This document shows, in pieces, positions 1 to 7,682 of a DNA stretch of 45,526 bases. How positions within the stretch are numbered: the first letter of the stretch is position 1; each line of letters opens with the position of its first letter. Origin of the DNA: Candidatus Bathyarchaeia archaeon (GTDB taxonomy: Archaea > Thermoproteota > Bathyarchaeia > 40CM-2-53-6 > DTGE01); the NCBI GenBank assembly GCA_038852285.1, contig JAWCKG010000013.1, positions 1-45,526 of the forward strand. Reading direction: 5' to 3'. The notes under the pieces were generated by a model, which worked only from the letters and a program-made list of their open reading frames with translations, was not told the DNA's origin and searched no databases. A program made the position numbers and the translations under genes.

Positions 1-217
1 TTACCGTTTTTATTCCAAGCTCAAGGCACCATTCCAAGAATTCTTCCCCCTTCTTCGCTCCCTGAACATGGCCTAGAAAGGCTGGTAGAGATCTTTGAAG
101 AGCCCACCTTCGATTCCCGTTAAGGATGACCGCTAAATGCTGCGGCATCTCCCTGGACTTAACTTGGTTGAGAAGCCACTTCTCGTATAGCTTATAGGCT
201 CCAAGATATTTGAGCAG
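1..217 (-). CDS. uppS: Cis-prenyltransferase (undecaprenyl diphosphate synthase family), N-terminal part; cut by window edge
   Basis: This gene runs off the left edge, so only about 70 N-terminal residues are visible. The frame reads YKLYEKWLLNQVKS, then MPQHLAVILNGNRRWA, then GHVQGAKKGEEFLEWC and LGIKTV at the edge. These match conserved region I of cis-prenyltransferases: the usual MDGNRRWA is LNGNRRWA here, so the Asp that normally binds Mg-diphosphate is Asn. The downstream G-H-x-x-G and LGIKTV blocks are also typical. The family makes long polyprenyl diphosphates that become the lipid carrier for protein glycosylation in archaea. The start is uncertain: a CTG at 215-217 lies just after the upstream stop codon, while a TTG at 266-268, with GAGG before it, would overlap the upstream gene by about 45 bases. 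The family call is firm; the start and the activity of the Asn variant are not. Confidence 0.8.
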   Translation of the reverse strand, partial: MLKYLGAYKLYEKWLLNQVKSREMPQHLAVILNGNRRWALQRSLPAFLGHVQGAKKGEEFLEWCLELGIKTV

Positions 218-222
218 CTTTG

Positions 223-999
223 TTAACGTTTCACCTTCGCCTCCTTCAAGGCCGTGGAGCAGGGGCAAGACCTTTCCTCGGGGAGGTGGGCCACACACTC
301 TTTCAGGATCCTCTTTAAAGCTTCAGAGGCTTCACGGCCTCTCAACAAGACTTCATCGACGGTAAGCTTATCCTGAAGTCCGGCGGCCATGTTTGAAACA
401 TAGCATATGGAGGCATAGCACATCTCCAACTCCCTAGCTAAGAAAGCTTCTGGGGAATTCGTCATCCCAACGACATCGCAGCCCATTTTCCCCATCATCC
501 GGATTTCGGCGGGCGTTTCAAACCTTGGCCCTTCAGTGCACCCGTAAACCCCCCTATCCACCACGGATACGTTCAACTTCTGAGCGCTTTCAATCAACGC
601 CTTCCTCGCCTCAGGGCAGTAGGGTGTGGTGAGGTCGATGTGTATCACTTCCGGTCCATCGTAAAAGGTGCTCGCCCTATTCTTAGTGAAGTCGATGATG
701 TCGTGGGGGATGATGATCTGACCAGGCTTCAGTCTTTCATTGATGGCCCCGACGGCGTTGGTGGAAATGACCCTCTCAGCTCCCAGCCGTTTTAAAGCCC
801 AAATATTAGCTCTGTAGTTTACTTTATGGGGTGGGATATGGTGACCAACCCCATGTCTGGGCAGAAAGATTACTCTCCTTTCCTCCAGCTCCCCTGAGAA
901 TGTTGTCTCAGATATCCCGTATGGGGTTCCAACCCTTTTTTTCTCACAGTTCTTAATCAATTCCTCTAGGCCGGATCCGCCGATTAAAGCTATAACCAT
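223..999 (-). CDS. mtnP: S-methyl-5'-thioadenosine / thioinosine phosphorylase (PNP/MTAP family)
   Basis: This 258-residue protein has the normal length for the trimeric purine nucleoside/MTA phosphorylase family. It begins with the phosphate-binding GGSGLEEL, has PRHGVGHHIPPHKVNYRAN in the first third, then CTEGPRFETPAEIRMM and GMTNSPEAFLARELEMCYAS. It phosphorolyses a methylthio-purine nucleoside to the base and 5-methylthioribose-1-phosphate in cytoplasmic methionine and purine salvage. The base-binding segment reads SNMAAGLQ. Adenine-specific MTAPs have an Asp-containing TDYDCW segment here, whereas enzymes acting on 6-oxopurines have Asn, so methylthioinosine may be the real substrate; that is inference. 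The ATG start follows an upstream coiled-coil gene by 46 bases, and the gene lies directly before the cis-prenyltransferase gene. Confidence 0.88.
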   Translation of the reverse strand: MVIALIGGSGLEELIKNCEKKRVGTPYGISETTFSGELEERRVIFLPRHGVGHHIPPHKVNYRANIWALKRLGAERVISTNAVGAINERLKPGQIIIPHDIIDFTKNRASTFYDGPEVIHIDLTTPYCPEARKALIESAQKLNVSVVDRGVYGCTEGPRFETPAEIRMMGKMGCDVVGMTNSPEAFLARELEMCYASICYVSNMAAGLQDKLTVDEVLLRGREASEALKRILKECVAHLPEERSCPCSTALKEAKVKR

Positions 1000-1045
1000 G
1001 AATTATCCACCGGTGCCTCAACGGTGAGCATGATCCTTCAACCTT

Positions 1046-1921
1046 TTAAATTCGACCTTTCTCCAAGAGGACTTTAAACTCCTCGAACGTCAATTTACCG
1101 CCCTGTTTAAGCTTTTCAGAAGCCTCCTCCACAATTCTCCTCTCTAACTCTTCCCCTTTCTCTAAGCTGGTTCTCCTGTAGATTTCCTTAATCCGCTTCC
1201 TAGTCGCCTTTATCTCTAACAGCGTTGCAAAATATCTTTGCTGTATTTTTTTTAACTTTGCTTTAACCTCCACGCCTCGTTGATGTTCTTCATCGGCCAT
1301 TTTCTTCAAATTTGTCGCATCACTTACTAAACTCATCATTTCCCGATGATATTTCTCGCTTTCTTCAACCCTCTTCATCAACTCGCCGTGTTTATGCTCC
1401 GCCTCCTGGTTGAAGGCTTTAACCTCCTCAACCGTTTCCTTTATTCGCGATAAAAGTTCCCCTCCCTTTTTATGAGCATTCAACTCCTCCTCAAGCTGAG
1501 CGATCTTCGCCAAGATCTTCCGCTCTTCACTGGCGGAATAGGGGTTTGTTTGGACGCTCCATTCAAGCTTCTCCAATTCCTCTCTGGCTTTTTGGAAGTT
1601 GCCTTTTACCTGGGTTCTCAGCTTCTCATACTCGGCCTTCAGCTCCCTAAGCTTGAGCCTTCTCGCGTTGGCCTCTTTCCTAGCTTCATCCCTCTCCGAC
1701 TTTAACCTCTTCACCTCTTGGTTTAATCTATCTCTCTTCTCCTTCAACTCACTGATTTTCACCTTACGCTCCTGGAATATTCCGTTCAACTTGTCTCTTT
1801 TTTCCAAATGCTCCTTCAACTCTCCTAACAGCGAATCCATGCTCGCCTTCAGCTCTTTTGCTTCCTTATCAAGAATTTCCAGTCGTTCAGCTAGACTCTG
1901 AACAGCGTCTTTATCGTCCAT
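1046..1921 (-). CDS. Archaeal coiled-coil protein (COG1340-like)
   Basis: This 291-residue protein is almost entirely charged heptad-like sequence rich in Glu, Lys, Arg and Leu, for example LKEKRDRLNQEVKRLKSERD near residues 60-80. That predicts a long coiled coil with a short non-coiled tail ending in FEEFKVLLEKGRI. It has no Cys, no signal peptide and no membrane segment, so it is probably cytoplasmic. Repeated EKRDRLN/KELKAE phrases match the widespread archaeal family of unknown function COG1340. The ATG start is preceded by GGCGGCGATTT with a weak Shine-Dalgarno, and TTAAATAG near 1965-1972 could be its TATA box. It lies just upstream of the MTA phosphorylase gene on the same strand. No function can be assigned from sequence; a structural or chromosome-associated role is only a guess. 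Confidence 0.75.
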   Translation of the reverse strand: MDDKDAVQSLAERLEILDKEAKELKASMDSLLGELKEHLEKRDKLNGIFQERKVKISELKEKRDRLNQEVKRLKSERDEARKEANARRLKLRELKAEYEKLRTQVKGNFQKAREELEKLEWSVQTNPYSASEERKILAKIAQLEEELNAHKKGGELLSRIKETVEEVKAFNQEAEHKHGELMKRVEESEKYHREMMSLVSDATNLKKMADEEHQRGVEVKAKLKKIQQRYFATLLEIKATRKRIKEIYRRTSLEKGEELERRIVEEASEKLKQGGKLTFEEFKVLLEKGRI

Positions 1922-2171
1922 AAATCGCCGCCTCCACCGCGAATATCAACTTTACTCAATTAATCTATTTAACCGCACGTAAATTTAAAAATCCCCCATC
2001 AACCCCACGCTCATCCATTAAGGTGAGATCCAGTTTCGCAGTGACCTTAAGGTTTACATGTCCGACGGCTTTTGCCCATGCTGGGAGTCTACCGTAGAGT
2101 CAGGGGTGTTCAGTGAAATGATTCGTCTGCGAGATACAACGCTTCAGCCATTCACCATTGTTGTTAATTAA

Positions 2172-2933
2172 TTAGTGTGTGAACTCTTCGCCTCCCTGGG
2201 CGATGCGGGTTAAAGCGGCGTATAGGTCGAGAAACCCTTCCTCCGTCTTGCTTGAAACTGGAATGGGCTCTGTTATAAGCTCCGTTCTATGTAGAGCCTC
2301 GGCTAGCTCTCTGGTCAGTATCGCTGGAACCACGCCTACAGTCTCCTCAAGGCTTTTCTCCAATGAAGGCAGCTCGAGACTCCAGTTGATTATGGTTTCT
2401 ACCTCCGATTCCTGAATAAGATCTGCCTTGGATAAAGCGTATATCTGGGGTTGGAGCAGCCGGTTGTAGACCGCGGCGGCCATAAACATGTTACTCACAT
2501 AGTTTAGGGGGTTTTTGCAGAATGGGGCATCCAGCAAGTATACGACGGCTTTTTCCCCTTGGGAAATCGCTTTAGCGATGAACGGTCCGCTTTCCCTGAA
2601 GGCGAACAACTCTATCTGCCCGGGTGTGTCTACCAACAGGATGTCTGGGTTGTATTCCTCTATGGCGGATTGGAACTCCTCTACGTGGTCTGCTAAGAGG
2701 TCTGAGGCCAATATCAAAGCTCCGTTAGGGCCCAGCTCATATTTCTCCATCAACTCTTCAATATCTATGTACTCTCTTACGTCTATGTCTGGGTTGTAGG
2801 GTAGCTTCAACGCCCCTGGGTCAAGGTTTAACGATAGGGCGTTTTGATCCTTGAATCTAAGCCATTCCTGGAAAACCCCTGTAAGCATGGATTTCCCCGA
2901 ACCCGCCATTCCGATGATGAAAACGGTGAACAT
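2172..2933 (-). CDS. GPN-loop GTPase
   Basis: This 253-residue protein starts with a P-loop (GMAGSGKSMLTGVF, residues 8-21). It then has the insertion that names the family, GPNGALILAS, in which the Gly-Pro-Asn loop completes the partner's active site in the homodimer. It also has a Walker B/switch block LLVDTPGQIELFAF and a guanine-specificity motif reading SKAD. Eukaryotic homologues (GPN1-3) help assemble and import RNA polymerase II; archaeal members are homodimeric GTPases with an undetermined client. The length is normal. A TATA-like box at 2950-2960 lies only about 20 bases upstream of the ATG, so the mRNA is probably leaderless. The gene stands alone, with intergenic gaps on both sides. 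Confidence 0.92.
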   Translation of the reverse strand: MFTVFIIGMAGSGKSMLTGVFQEWLRFKDQNALSLNLDPGALKLPYNPDIDVREYIDIEELMEKYELGPNGALILASDLLADHVEEFQSAIEEYNPDILLVDTPGQIELFAFRESGPFIAKAISQGEKAVVYLLDAPFCKNPLNYVSNMFMAAAVYNRLLQPQIYALSKADLIQESEVETIINWSLELPSLEKSLEETVGVVPAILTRELAEALHRTELITEPIPVSSKTEEGFLDLYAALTRIAQGGEEFTH

Positions 2934-2949
2934 ATGTGAGCACTGAAAA

Positions 2950-2960
2950 CTTTTTATGCG
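2950..2960 (-). promoter_or_regulatory. TATA-like element for the GPN GTPase gene
   Basis: On the minus strand this reads CGCATAAAAAG. Its centre is about 20 bases before the ATG at 2933, which is the spacing of an archaeal TATA box to the transcription start, so a leaderless transcript is expected. Assigned by eye only. Confidence 0.4.
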
Positions 2961-3049
2961 ATTCGTTGATAAAGGTTTATGGCTGCCGTGAAGATCAGGC
3001 TAGATCATGAGTATAGGGATGATTGACAACCCGGGTGCCTGAGCAGTCA

Positions 3050-3850
3050 TTAAACCTTAACGATCTTCCTCAGAACGAGGGAGGCTGCGTTTAAAACGTG
3101 GTCCCCAGCCTCCTTGGCATCTATTCCACCGCAGGTGAAGTCGAGTTTGATCAGGGAAGCCCCCATGGGGTGAGACTTAACGTATATTGACGTGTATTTT
3201 TTCATAGCTTCTTCAACCATCGGCGCCATAATGGACTCTGAAACCCCTGCTATGAGAAGGCTTAGCTCGTAGAGTTGGAAGCCGCCGACTCTCTGCCGGA
3301 TGAGAGGTTCAAGGTAAGCTGTGAAAATTCCCTTAACCTCCTTGGGAACGCCAGGCACCGCCACCGTGAGGGTGCCTCCTCGCTCATCGACTATCGCGGG
3401 GGCTACGCCTACAGGATTCATGAGGGGCTTCGAGCCATTCGGAATCTCCGCCATCCTTCTCTGAAGCCTCGTCAGCCTTACCTCTTCCTCTTTGAGCCCC
3501 TTCAATTGACTGTAGCGTTTGGTTATCATTTGAACCGCAGAGTCATCTTGCTTCAGCTTTCTCTTAAACGCCTTCGCTAACCCTTCTCTTGTGACGTCGT
3601 CGAAGGTGGGGCCGAGGCCGCCCGTTAAAACGATGAGGTCGACGCCTCTGCTCAAGCTCTCTTCGACTGCTTGTGCTATGTCCTGGACGCGGTCGTCCAC
3701 CGAGGTATGTCTTCGAACAACTCCGCCTAACGCTGTGATCTTCCTCGACAGCCACTGGCTGTTGGTGTTCAGCGTTTTCCCGGTTAATATTTCTCTTCCA
3801 ACGGCTATTATCTCAGCTTCAAATTTACCTATTTTTTTGACAGCCACCAT
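3050..3850 (-). CDS. CinA-like molybdopterin-binding-fold protein (COG1058 type)
   Basis: This 266-residue protein matches the N-terminal domain of CinA. It opens with FEAEIIAVGREILTGKTLNTNSQWLSR, then has RRHTSVDDRVQDIAQAVEES and the signature LTGGLGPTFDDVTREGLAKA near residues 80-100, followed by NPVGVAPAIV and VAVPGVPKEV. It lacks the C-terminal PncC nicotinamide-nucleotide amidase domain of bacterial CinA, as archaeal members usually do. Bacterial relatives act on ADP-ribose or NMN; the archaeal role is not settled. Its start codon lies inside the end of the upstream zinc-ribbon gene (22-base overlap), so the two are translationally coupled. The alternative label, a molybdopterin cofactor enzyme, rests only on the shared MoCF fold. 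Confidence 0.85.
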   Translation of the reverse strand: MVAVKKIGKFEAEIIAVGREILTGKTLNTNSQWLSRKITALGGVVRRHTSVDDRVQDIAQAVEESLSRGVDLIVLTGGLGPTFDDVTREGLAKAFKRKLKQDDSAVQMITKRYSQLKGLKEEEVRLTRLQRRMAEIPNGSKPLMNPVGVAPAIVDERGGTLTVAVPGVPKEVKGIFTAYLEPLIRQRVGGFQLYELSLLIAGVSESIMAPMVEEAMKKYTSIYVKSHPMGASLIKLDFTCGGIDAKEAGDHVLNAASLVLRKIVKV

Positions 3851-4035
3851 TGCAAATACTCTTTCTGCTTTTTCTTCTTAGCTTCATCGTCGACAAACCT
3901 TTCGTCGACGAGTTTGCTTTTCCCCTCCAGAAGCTGTTGATAAGTGAAAGTTAACCCGCAACTTTTACACGCGTACTGCTTCAGTTTCGAATCGTAAACA
4001 AGGTCTCCACCGCATTCAAGACAGTAATTCCGCAT
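3829..4035 (-). CDS. Small zinc-ribbon protein
   Basis: This 68-residue protein has two CxxC pairs, CLECGG near residues 5-10 and CKSCGL near 23-28, separated by a short beta-strand segment. That is a classic zinc ribbon. It is followed by a basic tail ending DEAKKKKQKEYLQWWLSKK. Ribbons of this size occur as accessory nucleic-acid or protein-binding modules in archaea; no partner can be read from sequence. The gene overlaps the start of the CinA-like gene by 22 bases, which makes a joint function or at least joint expression likely. Confidence 0.8.
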   Translation of the reverse strand: MRNYCLECGGDLVYDSKLKQYACKSCGLTFTYQQLLEGKSKLVDERFVDDEAKKKKQKEYLQWWLSKK

Positions 4036-4160
4036 TAATCATCATCCTCCTACGTTAATGCTTGGGCGCCTTGATTTAAAATTACCTGAACGTGTACGGC
4101 TAATCAGTCGATTTGAACGCCGTCTGGACGGGTTGAAAGGGTTTAATCTAGGCTGAACGC

Positions 4161-5057
4161 TTAACTCCCAAGCCCCCCGGCTATGGCTTCTTTGATTAAA
4201 GAGGGATACTTTAAACCGGAGCCTGTGATGGTGCAACATACCACATCGTTTTCGGTTAGTTCAAGCTGTTTGAGAGCCGCTACTGAGGCCGCCGCCGCGG
4301 GCTCAACTATGAATCCCTGTTTAATCAAGGTCCTAGTAGCGTCGATTATGTCGTCGTCCTCAACCTCTACAACTCGTCCACCGGTTTCATTTACAACTTC
4401 CGTGATCTTCGGCTCCTCAAGTCGGTAAAACCCCTTAATGCTGTGGGCTATCTGGGTGTTGGGGGCCGTAGCCGCAACCAAGCGAGGTTTAACATCGCTC
4501 CGCAGAGCGTTAAGAACACCTCTAGCGACCCCTACGAAGTGAGTTCCATTGTTGGTGGGGCATACAACCACAGTTGGCTTCAAGGTCTTAACGATCTCAG
4601 CTCCGATGTAGGCGTTCCCTGCCAGCTTCGCTTCACAGTAACCCGCGTTGGCGTTGTAAATTCGTTTACCCTCCACGAACCTCTTCAACGCCTCAACGGC
4701 CTCTAAATAGTCTCCTGGCACGAGGTGTATTTTAGGGTGGAAAGCCTCCACCAAGCTCATTTTCTCTTTAGGTGTCTCTGCGCCTAAGAAAATATGGGCC
4801 TCCACGTTCATCGTGTAAGCGAAGGCCGAGATCGAGATGGCCGCGTTGCCGCTGCTGGCGCAAGCCAAGCTCCTATAACCCTTGGTTTTTAAATCCTCTA
4901 TCACGACGGCGCTTTCCCTATCTTTATGCACGCCTGTTGGGTTAAAGATTTCCAGTTTACCGTACACGTCACATCCATAAGCCTTGGAAGGCCCCACTAG
5001 CCTCACGAGTGGTGTATTCCATTCAGGTGGAAACAAAGCGCATTCCATGTGATTCAT
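4161..5057 (-). CDS. PLP-dependent threonine-synthase-like enzyme (fold type II)
   Basis: This 298-residue protein belongs to the tryptophan-synthase-beta superfamily. The PLP lysine is in NPTGVHKDRES near residue 46, the phosphate and cofactor cup is ASSGNAAISISAF, and a C-terminal TITGSGLKYPSLIKEA matches the threonine synthase signature TGSGLKD. Threonine synthase converts O-phosphohomoserine to threonine. The protein is shorter than the usual 350-400 residues: it lacks the N-terminal zinc or helical domain and starts directly with MECALFPPEWNTPLVRLVG. The substrate could therefore differ (threonine dehydratase, cysteate synthase and diaminopropionate ammonia-lyase share this fold). No other threonine pathway genes lie nearby. 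The call is firm at superfamily level, moderate at enzyme level. Confidence 0.7.
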   Translation of the reverse strand: MNHMECALFPPEWNTPLVRLVGPSKAYGCDVYGKLEIFNPTGVHKDRESAVVIEDLKTKGYRSLACASSGNAAISISAFAYTMNVEAHIFLGAETPKEKMSLVEAFHPKIHLVPGDYLEAVEALKRFVEGKRIYNANAGYCEAKLAGNAYIGAEIVKTLKPTVVVCPTNNGTHFVGVARGVLNALRSDVKPRLVAATAPNTQIAHSIKGFYRLEEPKITEVVNETGGRVVEVEDDDIIDATRTLIKQGFIVEPAAAASVAALKQLELTENDVVCCTITGSGLKYPSLIKEAIAGGLGS

Positions 5058-5359
5058 CTTAAACTATGTTCGCTTTAAAGCGATCATTCATCAAACTCTT
5101 AGGTCTGCTTCCTTTAGACTCAAGATGTCGTCGCTGCCTTTGAGCATAGAAAGCTATGGGTTTACGACAAATCATTGGGTAAAAACGCGAAAGCCACGCT
5201 TTTGACCCTGATTTCTTCACCGTCTTCAACTACCCGGCTTTTGATGTAGTTTGACTCAACTTCAGAAGTCCAAGCTGGGCCACGTAGATTAGAAAGTTGC
5301 GCGCTTGATGGTTAATGGTTAAATTCTTGGAAATGGGGTTGTTTGAGGCGGCGGCTTTT
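5058..5359. other. Intergenic region with a probable gene remnant
   Basis: There is no complete gene in these 302 bases. On the minus strand one frame stays open from 5311 to a stop at 5162 and has protein-like composition (see the separate entry), but it has no start codon. The rest shows no clear repeat or RNA gene. It separates the threonine-synthase-like gene from the ABC ATPase pair, both minus strand. Confidence 0.4.
5162..5311 (-). pseudogene. Possible C-terminal remnant of an unidentified gene
   Basis: The minus strand is open for about 49 codons, bounded by stops at 5312-5314 and 5162-5164. It includes SEVESNYIKSRVVEDG and VKSVAFAFLPNDLS before the stop. The acidic/basic alternation and hydrophobic end look like real protein. 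No ATG, GTG or TTG begins the frame before the coding-like part; the first in-frame GTG is close to the end. It may be the tail of a gene whose front was lost, or a chance open frame. I do not recognise the family. Confidence 0.2.
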
Positions 5360-6448
5360 TTAGATTATTAACTGCTCGGTTTTGCCGTCGAATAAGTGGA
5401 TGTTCGTCAAAGTTATCCAGACTTTTTCCCCGATGGTAAGGGGGGTCGCCCTGACGTTCGCCCTTAGGGTTTCTTCGTTGAGCTTTAGGTGAACGATCAT
5501 TCGGAATCCGAATGGCTCGATTAACGTTACCTCACCTTTAAACGCTTTTCCAGGAGGCTTCGCTTTGGATATGTTTACGTATTCTGGTCTAACTCCCAGC
5601 ACCACTTCGTCGGTGGAGCATTTTTTCAACTCTTCGGCTACGTTTGTTACGTCGTATTTAAACGTGTTCGACTTTAGATAAAGCTTTCCCCCCTCTTCCC
5701 CTAATAGGCACTTCATGAAGTTCATGGATGGGCTTCCGATGAACCCCGCCACGAATAGGTTTCGCGGCCTTTCATACAGTTCTTCCGGGGGGTCGCATTG
5801 AATTATTCGCCCCTGGTCCATCACCGCGATCCTGTCGGCGAGGACCATGCTCTCTAACTGGTCGTGGGTAACGTATATGGTGGTGGTGCCCAACTCCTTC
5901 TGAAGCCTTTTCAGCTCCGCCCTCATGAACAATCTAACGGAAGCGTCTAGGTTGGTGAGAGGCTCATCCCATAGGTATACTTTCGGCTCCCGTACTATGG
6001 CTCGGCCAACCTCTATCTTCTGTCTCTGCTCAACGGTGAGGCTTGAAACCTGCTCGTTGAGAAGGTGGGTTAACCCCAGCATTTCCGCGACTTTAAACAC
6101 CCTTTCTTTGATCTCGCTCTTCGGGACCTTCCTCATCTGGAGGGGGAATGCCAGTTGGTCGAATACCTTCATTCCAGGGTACATGGCGTAGAACTGGAAT
6201 ATCATCCCTATGTCCCTGTCCTTTGGAGGGTAATCGGTGACGTCTTTCCCTCCGATGTAGACCTTTCCCTCTGTGGGTACTTCCAGCCCAGCTATCATGC
6301 GCAGGGTGGTTGTCTTACCGCATCCAGAGGGGCCGAGCAGGCTCATGAGCTCGCCGTCTCTGACTTCAAGGTTTACATGGTCCACGGCCACTTGTTTCCC
6401 AAATATCTTCGTCAAGTTTTCTAGCCTAACCTCAGCCATTTCACACAC
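5360..6448 (-). CDS. ABC transporter ATPase of the MalK/UgpC (CUT1) type with a degenerate signature motif
   Basis: This 362-residue protein has an N-terminal nucleotide-binding domain and a C-terminal TOBE/OB regulatory domain, the normal layout of MalK-like subunits of carbohydrate importers. It has Walker A GPSGCGKTT, Q-loop QFYAMYP, Walker B VYLWDEPLTNLD and a canonical H-loop YVTHDQLES. Where LSGGQ is expected it reads SLTVEQRQKIEVGRA, so the signature that should contact ATP in the partner is lost. Its upstream neighbour has the mirror-image defect, which suggests an obligate heterodimer resembling GlpS/GlpT of bacterial glycerol transporters (remembered family comparison). Only three bases separate the two genes, so they are one operon. 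No permease or binding protein lies nearby, so the substrate is unknown. Confidence 0.88.
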   Translation of the reverse strand: MCEMAEVRLENLTKIFGKQVAVDHVNLEVRDGELMSLLGPSGCGKTTTLRMIAGLEVPTEGKVYIGGKDVTDYPPKDRDIGMIFQFYAMYPGMKVFDQLAFPLQMRKVPKSEIKERVFKVAEMLGLTHLLNEQVSSLTVEQRQKIEVGRAIVREPKVYLWDEPLTNLDASVRLFMRAELKRLQKELGTTTIYVTHDQLESMVLADRIAVMDQGRIIQCDPPEELYERPRNLFVAGFIGSPSMNFMKCLLGEEGGKLYLKSNTFKYDVTNVAEELKKCSTDEVVLGVRPEYVNISKAKPPGKAFKGEVTLIEPFGFRMIVHLKLNEETLRANVRATPLTIGEKVWITLTNIHLFDGKTEQLII

Positions 6449-6451
6449 CCT

Positions 6452-7555
6452 CTACACTACGACTTCCTGAGTTTTCTTGTCGATTATATGGATTTTATCT
6501 CTGTCGAAGGATAACCATACTTCTTCATCCAAAGAGTAGGACTCGGTGGATGGGGCTAAAGCCTTTAATATTTTCTCGCCTAGCTTCAAGTCCACGATCA
6601 TCTCAGGCTTAGTCGGCTCGATGACGTAGACCTTAGCCCCCACAATGCTGTCATTCCGCCTCTTCTTCGATATGTGGATGTGCTCAGGCCTAACCCCTAA
6701 GATTACCTCGTTGCTTTTTAAGCCCTTTTTCATCAGGTCCGCGAGGTCTGTGACATCGTAGTGAAGCTCTCCCACGTCGATGAAGGTTTTACCATTTCTT
6801 TCAACCAAGGATCCTTCCAGCATGTTCATTGGGGGGCTTCCAACGAACTTAGCTACGAACATGTTTTTAGGACTCTCGTAAACCTCTTCAGGCGTTCCGA
6901 CTTGTTGTACGCGTCCTTGATTCATGACGGCGATCCTGTCAGCCATGGTTAGAGCCTCCGCCTCATCCGGTGTGTTGAAAATAGTGGTGGCCTTAAGCTC
7001 CCTTTGTAAGCGCTTTAACTCGCCTCTCATCTCAACCCTCAGCTTGGCGTCAAGGTTTGTTAAGGGCTCGTCGAGGATGTATACTTTAGGCTTCCTAACA
7101 ATGGCCCTCCCGATGGCCAACCTTTGCCTTTCTCCACCGCTCAGTTGGCCTGGTAGCTTATCCAATAAATGGGTGATGTGGAGAATCTCCGCCACCTCTT
7201 TAACGATGGAATCCACCTCCTGTCTAGGCATCTTACGGACTTTCAGCGGAAGAGCCAGGTTTTCCCGTACGGTTTTGTTTGGGTAAAGGGCGTAAGACTG
7301 GAACATCATCGCTACGTCTCTATCCTTAGGCGCAACATCGGTGACGTTTACGCCCTCGATGTAAATTTCCCCCTCATCAGGAGTTTCTATCCCAGCGATC
7401 ATCCTTACAACGGTAGTTTTACCCGCTCCGGAAGGACCTAAAAGGCAGAACAGCTCTTCTTTGAAAACATCTAAGCTGAGGTCGTTGACAGCCACTACGC
7501 GACCATACCTCTTCGTCAGGTTCCGTAGAGAGACGCTAACATCCTTTCCAGACAT
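6452..7555 (-). CDS. ABC transporter ATPase of the MalK/UgpC type lacking the H-loop histidine
   Basis: From the chosen ATG at 7553-7555 this protein has 367 residues. It has an ABC domain with Walker A GPSGAGKTT, Q-loop QSYALYPN, an intact signature LSGGERQRLAIGRA and Walker B VYILDEPLTNLD, then a TOBE domain. The H-loop, normally VTHDQ, reads IFNTPDEAEAL, so the catalytic switch histidine is Pro. Together with the next gene, which has a good H-loop but a bad signature, the dimer should have one consensus and one dead ATP site. A TTG two codons upstream is possible, but GAGGT at 7563-7567 sits seven bases before the ATG, so I take the ATG. This is the first gene of the two-gene operon, with a TATA box at 7592-7601. 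Confidence 0.88.
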   Translation of the reverse strand: MSGKDVSVSLRNLTKRYGRVVAVNDLSLDVFKEELFCLLGPSGAGKTTVVRMIAGIETPDEGEIYIEGVNVTDVAPKDRDVAMMFQSYALYPNKTVRENLALPLKVRKMPRQEVDSIVKEVAEILHITHLLDKLPGQLSGGERQRLAIGRAIVRKPKVYILDEPLTNLDAKLRVEMRGELKRLQRELKATTIFNTPDEAEALTMADRIAVMNQGRVQQVGTPEEVYESPKNMFVAKFVGSPPMNMLEGSLVERNGKTFIDVGELHYDVTDLADLMKKGLKSNEVILGVRPEHIHISKKRRNDSIVGAKVYVIEPTKPEMIVDLKLGEKILKALAPSTESYSLDEEVWLSFDRDKIHIIDKKTQEVVV

Positions 7556-7591
7556 TTTCAAGACCTCGACTTAGCTTTTAAAATAGAGAGT

Positions 7592-7601
7592 TATATATAA
7601 A
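7592..7601 (-). promoter_or_regulatory. TATA box of the ABC ATPase operon
   Basis: The minus strand reads TTTATATATAA here, an excellent archaeal TATA box. It is about 38 bases upstream of the ATG at 7555 and predicts transcription starting near 7570, just before the GAGGT ribosome-binding site. Confidence 0.6.
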
Positions 7602-7682
7602 TGTGTGATGGTTTCTGTCGAATCTGCCCATTTTTCAACCGGCTATTTTCAACGTATTTTTCCTGGAACGCCTACAGGAATG

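Noticed and set aside
1472-1901. Long plus-strand open frames across the coiled-coil gene
   Set aside because: They are shadows of the minus-strand heptad repeats, rich in Leu and Ser, with no start signals.
1922-2171. Possible C/D-box small RNA in the gap before the GPN GTPase gene
   Set aside because: CTGA sequences occur, but no proper C box with matched D boxes and guide spacing could be found.
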